From Dethiosulfovibrio sp. (GTDB taxonomy: Bacteria > Synergistota > Synergistia > Synergistales > Dethiosulfovibrionaceae): 5,140 nucleotides of DNA. The translations under genes were made by a program, and so were the position numbers. Positions 1 to 5,140 of the stretch are shown piece after piece. Location: assembly GCA_028709985.1 (NCBI GenBank), contig JAQUTB010000158.1, positions 1-5,140 on the forward strand, read 5' to 3'. Every line of letters starts with the position of its first letter. Positions within the stretch are counted from its first letter, which is position 1. The notes under the pieces were generated by a model, which saw only the letters and a list, made by a program, of their open reading frames with translations, did not search any database and was not told where the DNA came from.

Positions 1-2038
1 GGTCTCCAGCTCTATAGCTGTGACGTCATGGAGCCACAACAACGGCGAGATGATGGACCTCGTCGGTCGCCGGTTCGACGGTATTTTGCTCTTCGGAGGG
101 GAGGACGCAGTCAAGACCTACCGAGGAATCACCTCTCCAGGGACCGAGGTGCTGGCCTTTGGCCCCAAGATAAGCTGGGGGCTCGTGAGGGAGGGGCTTT
201 CTACCTCTGAGCTTGAGGAGGCGGTGAAGGGTTTCGCCATGGACGTGGCCCTGTGGGAGCAGAGGGCCTGCACCAGCTGTCAGAACATCTTCATCCAGGG
301 TCAGGCCCTGGGGGAGGCCGTAGGGGAGATGCTTCACCGGGAGCTTTCGTCCCTGGAGTCCTCTATGCCCCAGGAGCGGGTTTCCCTGGACGAGGCGGTT
401 GATATAAGGAAGGAGAGGGAAAGCGCTTTTTGGGATCAGACCCAGGGCAGCAGGAGGATATGGGAGGGCCGTGGTCATACGGTCATCCTGGGACGAGGGG
501 CTTCGGTTGTCCCCTCTCCTCTCAACAGGACGGTATTTCTGTCGGTGGTTGACGACTGGCGGGAGCTCCTTGAGGGCGACCTTAAGGACATGGGCTACTA
601 CATGTCCACCGTCGGCCTGGCGGTCCCCGACGACGTCATGGACGAGACGGTCGAGGAGATCCAGAAGCTCGGGGTCCTCCGTTTCTGCCTTCCTGGGACC
701 ATGGGACTCGGTGCCGACGGCAAGGCCTCTCACGACGGGGTCCATCTGGCCCTGAACCTGGTCCGACTGGTGAACCGGGAGGATATAGCCGGCGATCTTC
801 TGGGGCTGACCAGGCTCGACGAGGCCCGTAGGTCGTCGGTGCTGCTGGGGCGGATAAACCGGGTGCTGTCCTCCTCCCTTAAGGCGCCGTTCTATCGGGA
901 TCGGTTCGCTTCGGTGCCTTTGCCCCTGAGGGACCTGTCCGAGCTGTCCTCGGTTCCGGGGTTGGAGAAGGCCGACCTGGAGATCCACTGTCCGCCCTCT
1001 TTGGATATGATAACCGAGCCAGACAGCGGAGGGTATCTTTTCTCCTCCGGCGGAACCTCCGGCCATCCCAGGAGGATAAGGTGGGCCTCGTCGGAGTTCG
1101 ACCAGTCCGGTCAGGCCTTGGGCAGAGGTTTTAAGGCCTTAGGCATAGGGCCAGATGACGTGGTTGCCAATCTGATGGTGGCAGGGTCGCTCTACACCGG
1201 GTTTTTGGCGGTGAATCGGGGTTTAGAGGAGACAGGCTGTTCCATCCTCTCCCTGACCGCCAATCAGCCTGTGTCGGAGACGCTGGCTCTTTTGAGGGAT
1301 TTAAGGCCCTCGGTGGTGATGGCAATGACCAGCACACTGATCGAGCTGGCTGGAGCTGTGCTGGACGGAGAGCCCCTCTCCATAGACAGGATTTTCTACA
1401 CCGGCGAAACTATGGCTAGGTCCTCTTTGGAGCTGGTGACAAGGGCTTTCTCCCCCTCCAGGGTCGGGTCTCTGTCCTACGGGGCGGTGGAGATAGGGCC
1501 TATAGGGTATCAGTGTCCCCACTGTCGCCACGATCAGTTCCACGTGGAGGACTCCTGGGCCCACGTGGAGATAGACGACGACGGAGAGATATACGTTACA
1601 GCTCTTGAGCGAACCCTTCACCCTATCGTAAGGTATCGACTGGGGGATCGGGGAAAGTGGGTCGACGAGCCCTGCGGCTGCGGCAGGACCTCCCGTCGTT
1701 TTAGCCTTATGGGACGGTGCGACGATTCGGTCAGGCTCCTTTACAACGACCTCTATCTGGAGGACGTGGATCAGGCTATATGCGGTTTTTCCGGCCTTTC
1801 TCCGGTCTATCAGTTGGTGGTGGAGGAGGGGCCGGAGGTGACTTTGATCGTTGAGGGTAAAGACTCCCCAGGGCTGGAGGAGAGCTTTTTGAGGGATCTG
1901 AAGGCCAGGGCGGCCCAGTTTAAGGATCTGGCCGACTTCGGCTGTCCTTTCAGGCTTTCGGTGGTTCCGCCTAGGACCATAGAGAGGCTTGGCAGGACCG
2001 GCAAGGTCCGCCGTATAGTGGACAGACGGGAGAGATAA
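1..2038 (+). CDS. LuxC-family acyl-CoA reductase fused to PaaK-type adenylate-forming ligase (5' partial)
   Basis: The frame is open to the left edge (first whole codon at position 2) and ends at TAA 2036-2038. The GTG at 20 is only the first start-like codon in view; the true start is probably about 200 codons upstream, judging from LuxC proteins of about 480 aa with the catalytic Cys near residue 286. Residues here are counted from the codon at 20. Residues 1-265 match the C-terminal half of LuxC: an NAD(P)-binding-like stretch (FDGILLFGGEDAVKTYRG, 19-36) and the catalytic segment RACTSCQ (82-88), where C84 is the likely acyl-accepting nucleophile. Residues 266-672 form a full PaaK/CapK-type ligase: an entry helix (APFYRDRF, 289-296), P-loop FSSGGTSGHPRR (341-352), the YGAVEIGPIG core (487-496), RYRLGDRG (538-545), CGCGR (552-556) and the C-terminal TGKVRR lysine (660-665). 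Known chemistry: such ligases activate a carboxylate with ATP, and LuxC reduces acyl-CoA or acyl-enzyme to aldehyde with NADPH. Inferred role: single-chain carboxylate reduction. The substrate cannot be read from the sequence. Confidence 0.88.
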   Translation, partial: VSSSIAVTSWSHNNGEMMDLVGRRFDGILLFGGEDAVKTYRGITSPGTEVLAFGPKISWGLVREGLSTSELEEAVKGFAMDVALWEQRACTSCQNIFIQGQALGEAVGEMLHRELSSLESSMPQERVSLDEAVDIRKERESAFWDQTQGSRRIWEGRGHTVILGRGASVVPSPLNRTVFLSVVDDWRELLEGDLKDMGYYMSTVGLAVPDDVMDETVEEIQKLGVLRFCLPGTMGLGADGKASHDGVHLALNLVRLVNREDIAGDLLGLTRLDEARRSSVLLGRINRVLSSSLKAPFYRDRFASVPLPLRDLSELSSVPGLEKADLEIHCPPSLDMITEPDSGGYLFSSGGTSGHPRRIRWASSEFDQSGQALGRGFKALGIGPDDVVANLMVAGSLYTGFLAVNRGLEETGCSILSLTANQPVSETLALLRDLRPSVVMAMTSTLIELAGAVLDGEPLSIDRIFYTGETMARSSLELVTRAFSPSRVGSLSYGAVEIGPIGYQCPHCRHDQFHVEDSWAHVEIDDDGEIYVTALERTLHPIVRYRLGDRGKWVDEPCGCGRTSRRFSLMGRCDDSVRLLYNDLYLEDVDQAICGFSGLSPVYQLVVEEGPEVTLIVEGKDSPGLEESFLRDLKARAAQFKDLADFGCPFRLSVVPPRTIERLGRTGKVRRIVDRRER
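2028..2034 (+). promoter_or_regulatory. ribosome binding site selecting the TTG start at 2040
   Basis: The purine run GGGAGAG lies 5 bases before the TTG at 2040, inside the last codons of the upstream gene. The next in-frame start, ATG at 2052, would be 17 bases away, which is too far for this site. An in-frame TAG at 2016-2018 bars any start further upstream. The TTG is therefore the preferred start. Confidence 0.6.
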
Positions 2039-2039
2039 C

Positions 2040-3257
2040 TTGGCCCTTTCCATGAGGGACCATCCTCTGGTCCGTTTTCCCGACTTTCGCCGCTTTTTCG
2101 CCGCTCGGTTCATCTCGTCCATAGGGGATAAGTTTTTCACCATAGCCCTGTCCTGGTGGGCGGTCAACGACGCCGGGCCCAACGGCCCTATGCACCTGGG
2201 CTTTCTGATGGGCCTGACCCTGCTTCCAGCGGTGGTGCTAGGCCCCATATCGGGGGTCATGGCCGACCGGTTCAGCCGCCGGTCCTGTATGATCCTCTCC
2301 GATTTCGCCAGGCTGTTGGTGATGGTTCTGATGACCTTTTTGCTCCTTAAGGGCTCTATGTCCATCCCTGCCATGTACGTACTGGTGCTGCTCCTTTCGT
2401 CCTTTATGCCTCTTTTCGAGGCTGCCGCTAACGGATCGCTGGAGGCCCTGACCGATCAGGGCTCTCTGGCCTCCGCTGCGGCGGTCAACTCGTCGGTGGT
2501 GGAGCTGTCCAACGTTATAGGGGCGGCTCTTGGAGGCATCGCCTTGGCGGTTTTGGGCACAGCCGGGGCCTTCGGGATAAACGGTGTGACCTTCTGTCTG
2601 TCCCTGCTGTTTCTCTGCATGGTGAAAAACCCTCTTAGGCCCGACGTCAGGCCGTCGGAGGGCAGGATGTCCGAGGCCCTCTCATGGCTCGTAAAAAATC
2701 GGGATGTCCTAGGGTATCTGTGTCTCTTCGGCGGGCTCAACTTTTTTGCAGCCCCTCTCATGGTGTCGGTCCCTATGATGGTGAAGTTCGGTTTCGACGG
2801 CCCGGTGTCCTGGGTGGCCTATCTCGAGGCCTCGTTGGCTTCCGGCGCCGTGTTGACCGCCTTTTTGGTCAGCTTCATATCCGAGGGAAAGGTTTCCCTT
2901 AGGGTGTTCGGAGGGGTGGCCCTGACGGGGCTGTCTTTAGGGGCCTTCGGCCTGTCGCCGGGCCTTGCTGTGGCCCTGGTGGCGGTCTTTGTCGCCGGAG
3001 CTGGACTGGCCCTGGTCAACGCCGCCGCTATGGCCTACTTCCAGAGGAGGGTGCCGGATCACATGAGGGGCCGCTTTTTCGCCGTCCTCACCGCCGTGGC
3101 CTATTCGGTGATGCCTCTGGCTCTCATGCTGAACGGCGTGATCTCTCAGATATGGTCGATCCGGTCCATTCTGGCCCTGGACGGTGCTGTGGTCTTCGCC
3201 CTGGGTTTTTTTGTCTGGCTCATACCGAATTTTGAGCCCCAGAGCTCAGATCTTTAA
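2040..3257 (+). CDS. MFS transporter, MFS_3/MefA-like exporter
   Basis: A 405-aa integral inner-membrane protein of the major facilitator superfamily, the usual size for a 12-helix member. The hydrophobic profile fits 12 membrane segments, roughly at residues 23-43, 52-74, 84-104, 107-129, 148-171, 173-196, 223-245, 257-280, 286-305, 307-330, 345-367 and 376-398. The cytoplasmic loop after helix 2 carries motif A: G72, D76, R77, R80 and R81 in GVMADRFSRR. The VPDHMRGRFF stretch (338-347) before helix 11 is typical of the EntS/MefA-like exporter branch (MFS_3). Family members are proton-driven exporters of siderophores, macrolides and other small molecules; the cargo here cannot be told. The TTG start lies one base after the stop of the LuxC-ligase gene, which implies co-transcription and coupled translation, so export of that enzyme's product or a pathway relative is a reasonable inference. 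If the ATG at 2052 were used instead, only four residues would be lost. Confidence 0.88.
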   Translation: MALSMRDHPLVRFPDFRRFFAARFISSIGDKFFTIALSWWAVNDAGPNGPMHLGFLMGLTLLPAVVLGPISGVMADRFSRRSCMILSDFARLLVMVLMTFLLLKGSMSIPAMYVLVLLLSSFMPLFEAAANGSLEALTDQGSLASAAAVNSSVVELSNVIGAALGGIALAVLGTAGAFGINGVTFCLSLLFLCMVKNPLRPDVRPSEGRMSEALSWLVKNRDVLGYLCLFGGLNFFAAPLMVSVPMMVKFGFDGPVSWVAYLEASLASGAVLTAFLVSFISEGKVSLRVFGGVALTGLSLGAFGLSPGLAVALVAVFVAGAGLALVNAAAMAYFQRRVPDHMRGRFFAVLTAVAYSVMPLALMLNGVISQIWSIRSILALDGAVVFALGFFVWLIPNFEPQSSDL

Positions 3258-3268
3258 GCTATTTGTGA

Positions 3269-3277
3269 TACTATAGT
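3269..3277 (+). promoter_or_regulatory. possible -10 region for the HDOD gene
   Basis: The AT-rich stretch TACTATAGT just after the MFS stop offers two overlapping candidates. TATAGT (3272-3277) matches the sigma70 -10 consensus at 5 of 6 bases. TACTAT (3269-3274) matches 4 of 6 and is preceded by TG at 3266-3267 as an extended -10. No good -35 hexamer lies 16-18 bases upstream of either. It is the only promoter-like sequence in the gap, and the gap is where a new transcription unit would be expected to begin. The call is tentative. Confidence 0.25.
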
Positions 3278-3283
3278 GCCGTC

Positions 3284-3294
3284 GGGGAAACCCC
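3284..3294 (+). other. short GC hairpin in the MFS-HDOD gap
   Basis: GGGG (3284-3287), loop AAA (3288-3290) and CCCC (3291-3294), followed by two more C, can form a 4-bp stem, or alternatives slipped by one or two bases. It is not followed by a T-run, so it does not qualify as a normal intrinsic terminator. It could be a weak terminator, an RNA 5'-end structure of the HDOD message, or chance. Confidence 0.25.
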
Positions 3295-3311
3295 CCTAAA
3301 TCATAAAACTA

Positions 3312-3318
3312 AGAGGAG
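3312..3318 (+). promoter_or_regulatory. Shine-Dalgarno of the HDOD gene
   Basis: AGAGGAG ends 5 bases before the ATG at 3324. An in-frame TAA at 3297-3299 excludes starts further upstream, so this site and the ATG fix the gene's start. Confidence 0.75.
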
Positions 3319-3323
3319 ATACT

Positions 3324-4565
3324 ATGGCGCTTATCAGGGTGGATAAACTGAAGGAAGGCATGGTGATAAAGAAGGACGTCACCGCCCCCACAGGGCGGTT
3401 TATAATGGCGTCCGGTGCCACCGTAGAGCCCCGTCATCTTAAGCTCCTGAAAAGCTGGGGGGTCGTGGAGGTAGAGGTGGAGGGAGACGATGAGCCCGAT
3501 GCCATGCCTCAGATACCGCCTATGTCCCGTTCGGATCTGACCAGAGGAGTCGCCTATCTGGATCTCCTTTTCTCCATATGTGGAAGGGGAACTCCGGTCC
3601 TAAAGGAGCTTTCTAGGTTGGCTACTATAAGGATTATGAATAAAATAGGGGAAAAAGGCATCTCGGTTATCCCTGATTTAGCCCATCTGGACTACGAGGT
3701 GAAGGGTAGGATGGAGGACCTCTCCAGAATATCCATATCCTCTATAGTTGGAAAACAGACCAGGCTTTTCTCCTTTTCCGACACCTACAGGCAGATCGTC
3801 GAGGTGCTCCAGTCTCCCAGAAGCTCCGCCACTCACATAGCTCAGGTGGTCGAGAAGGACACAAGTCTTTCGGCCAAACTGCTCCAGATAGTGAACAGCG
3901 CATACTACGGTTTCCCGTCCAAAATAGGCTCTATCCAGAGAGCCGTTACCATCCTAGGAGGGCGAGAGCTGACGACATTGGCCATAGGGATAACCGCCAT
4001 AAGGTATTTTTCAAATCTGTCCCAGGATGTCCTGGATATGGAGGGTTTTTGGCGAAACGCTGTGGCCTGCGGGGTTTTCGCCAGGCTTTTGGCTGGCGAG
4101 AAGAGGCTTCCGTCGGATAACCATTTTTTTCTCGCTGGCCTTCTCCGGGATATAGGCCTTTTGCTTCTTATAGGTGAATGTCCTGTGACTGTTGAGTTTA
4201 TTATAAAGCGTTCCTGCCGGGACAAGGTCTCCCTCCCAGTCTGCGAGAGGGAGTCTTTCGGTTTTTCCCACTCTTTTCTAGGGGCGTCGCTCCTTTCAGA
4301 GTGGAAGGTTCCTCCTTATCTGGTCAATATAGTGAAATACAAGGATAATCCCCTTTTTTCTTCGGAGGATCTGGAAAGCTCTATTCTCCACGTCGCCGAT
4401 TGCCTTTCCTTCGCCACAGGATACGGCTGGAGTCCCATGATGCCGATACCGGCCATGGAGCAGGATGGCTGGGGGAGGTTGGAGTTGTCTCATAACGTGT
4501 TGGATACCCTTTGCTCTAGGGCAGATAGGCAGATCTCTGAGATTGTGGATGTGTTTCTCCGATGA
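3324..4565 (+). CDS. HDOD-domain signalling protein with N-terminal HD-GYP-associated-like domain
   Basis: A 413-aa soluble protein. Residues 1-53 (VDKLKEGMVIKKDV, then TGRFIMASGATVEPRHLKLLKSWGVVEVEV) resemble the small domain found before HD-GYP domains, with the typical GM and D-V pair and the closing W-G-V. A connecting region of unknown role follows (about 55-148). The HDOD domain spans about 150-345, with its strongest blocks at VVEKDTSLSAKLLQIVNSAYYGFP (175-198), IGSIQRAVTILG (201-212), AGLLRDIG (271-278) and FGFSHSFLGASLLSEWKVP (312-330). In this family the metal-binding His-Asp pair of HD hydrolases is lost; here the site reads R275-D276, and K340 stands where hydrolases usually have a histidine. 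The protein is thus expected to be a non-enzymatic scaffold or regulator, not a phosphodiesterase. HDOD proteins are known in bacterial signalling and motility control. Its stop overlaps the start of the next gene by ATGA, suggesting joint work with that GAF protein. No membrane segment or signal peptide is seen. Confidence 0.87.
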   Translation: MALIRVDKLKEGMVIKKDVTAPTGRFIMASGATVEPRHLKLLKSWGVVEVEVEGDDEPDAMPQIPPMSRSDLTRGVAYLDLLFSICGRGTPVLKELSRLATIRIMNKIGEKGISVIPDLAHLDYEVKGRMEDLSRISISSIVGKQTRLFSFSDTYRQIVEVLQSPRSSATHIAQVVEKDTSLSAKLLQIVNSAYYGFPSKIGSIQRAVTILGGRELTTLAIGITAIRYFSNLSQDVLDMEGFWRNAVACGVFARLLAGEKRLPSDNHFFLAGLLRDIGLLLLIGECPVTVEFIIKRSCRDKVSLPVCERESFGFSHSFLGASLLSEWKVPPYLVNIVKYKDNPLFSSEDLESSILHVADCLSFATGYGWSPMMPIPAMEQDGWGRLELSHNVLDTLCSRADRQISEIVDVFLR

Positions 4566-5140
4566 TTGATCCTGTTGAAAAGTTAAAAGCGCTTGAGAGA
4601 GAACGGGAGCTGGTCGTCGGCTCCCTTGATGCCGTTTTGAGTTTTAACAGTCGCTCTTCTGTGCTCGGGGAGTCTGTTAACAAGGAAAATCTTTTGACCG
4701 ACGCCTCCGGCAAGGTCAGAAGGCTTTGCCCCTTTCTGGCTGTGTCTTTTTATCTGGTCGATAGGGACGACCAGGATTTTTACCTTGATTTTTGTGACTC
4801 AGAGGACTGGATCCCATTTCTGGAGAAGGAGCACGAGGGACTGGTAGAGGACGGCACTTTTGCCTGGGTATTGGGAAGAACTCAGCCCACGGTCCTTAAC
4901 TCCTCCGACGACGGTTACAGCCTTATGCTCTGTTCTCTGTCCACCTCCTCCAGGATCATGGGGATGTTTATGGCGGTGTGTGAGAGGGATAAGGGGCACA
5001 TAGACGATATATCCCTGTCCTTTATCGCCCTGATATTAAGCATAGCCTCCATCTCGCTCCAAAACCTAGAGCTTTACAGTCTGGTGCAGGACTTAAACAA
5101 GGATCTTGAAAAAAAGGTTATAAGGCTGGTGGAGTCGGAA
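4562..5140 (+). CDS. GAF-domain sensor protein, probably a sensor kinase (3' partial)
   Basis: The frame runs for 193 codons from ATG 4562 to the right edge without a stop. The start is firm: an in-frame TGA lies at 4538-4540 and no other ATG, GTG or TTG intervenes. The ATG overlaps the HDOD stop (ATGA, 4562-4565), and no good Shine-Dalgarno precedes it, so translation is likely coupled to the HDOD gene. Residues 1-20 are a charged helix. Residues about 35-172 have the length and alternating pattern of a GAF-like ligand-sensing fold (FLAVSFYLVDRDD near 58-70; SLMLCSLSTSSRIMGMFMAVCERD near 120-143; a long closing helix DDISLSFIALILSIASISLQNLELYSLV near 148-175). Residues about 176-193 (DLNKDLEKKVIRLVESE) start a heptad coiled coil of the type that links sensor domains to a histidine kinase core. 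The output domain is outside the window, so kinase, GGDEF or phosphatase output all remain possible. The protein looks cytoplasmic, with no signal peptide. Confidence 0.72.
   Translation, partial: MIDPVEKLKALERERELVVGSLDAVLSFNSRSSVLGESVNKENLLTDASGKVRRLCPFLAVSFYLVDRDDQDFYLDFCDSEDWIPFLEKEHEGLVEDGTFAWVLGRTQPTVLNSSDDGYSLMLCSLSTSSRIMGMFMAVCERDKGHIDDISLSFIALILSIASISLQNLELYSLVQDLNKDLEKKVIRLVESE

Noticed and set aside
20..22. GTG at 20 as the true start of the LuxC-ligase gene
   Set aside because: The frame is open upstream to the window edge (VSSSIA precedes it), there is no Shine-Dalgarno in view, and the LuxC catalytic cysteine would lie only 84 residues in, against about 286 in the family. The gene is cut by the window.
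1044..1063. Short repeated CTCCGG units
   Set aside because: They encode the Ser/Gly-rich P-loop of the ligase, so the repetition is explained by the protein motif.
26..1066. Long open frame on the minus strand opposite the LuxC-ligase gene (346 codons)
   Set aside because: Its product is rich in Pro, Gly, Arg, His and Gln with no recognisable domain, and it lies wholly antisense to a gene with clear catalytic motifs. It is a by-product of the G/C-rich third positions.
1301..2374. Long open frame on the minus strand spanning the ligase-MFS junction (357 codons)
   Set aside because: No known motif and low-complexity basic composition; it covers the conserved ligase C-terminus and the start of the transporter on the opposite strand.
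3284..3300. Intrinsic terminator after the MFS gene
   Set aside because: The stem is only 4 bp and is followed by CCTAAATC, not a T-run.
3278..3323. preQ1-like or c-di-GMP riboswitch before the HDOD gene
   Set aside because: The A-rich tail before the Shine-Dalgarno and the short G/C stem are superficially suggestive, but the conserved loop bases and pairing of these classes are absent and the space is too small for a c-di-GMP aptamer.
1..5140. tRNA, rRNA, CRISPR array, insertion sequence or attachment site
   Set aside because: Nearly all of the window is accounted for by four coding frames, and I saw no repeat-spacer pattern, transposase motif or cloverleaf-like segment.

Overview
The window is densely coding on the + strand: two complete genes (MFS transporter and HDOD protein) lie between two genes cut by the window edges. 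GC is moderately high. Arginine is often AGG and isoleucine often ATA, starts include TTG, and gaps between genes are very small. The signalling gene pair at the right would suit a free-living bacterium. Together with the look of the proteins, this recalls an anaerobic Synergistota member (Dethiosulfovibrio-like). That is an impression from codon habits and protein style, not a proven assignment.

Left part (1-3257). A large open frame enters from the left edge and ends at 2038. It fuses the C-terminal half of a LuxC-family acyl-CoA/acyl-enzyme reductase (aldehyde dehydrogenase fold, with the catalytic cysteine region) to a complete PaaK/CapK-type adenylate-forming ligase. The MFS exporter gene starts after a single spacer base, at a TTG with a good ribosome binding site. 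The two are very likely co-transcribed. The simplest reading is a one-chain carboxylate-activating and reducing enzyme (acid to acyl-AMP or acyl-thioester to aldehyde) next to a transporter for its product or a related compound.

Middle (3258-3323). A 66-bp gap separates this unit from the next. It holds a weak sigma70-like -10 candidate, a 4-bp GGGG-AAA-CCCC hairpin and a clear Shine-Dalgarno for the following gene.

Right part (3324-5140). A 413-aa HDOD-domain protein with a small N-terminal domain like those that precede HD-GYP domains overlaps, by ATGA, a gene whose first 193 codons are present. That second protein starts with a GAF-like sensor region and runs into a coiled coil of the kind that precedes a kinase or other output domain, but the output lies beyond the window. 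These two genes look like a translationally coupled signalling pair. Their colour differs from the left part, with more AT-rich codons, so the two halves are probably separate transcription units with no evident functional link.
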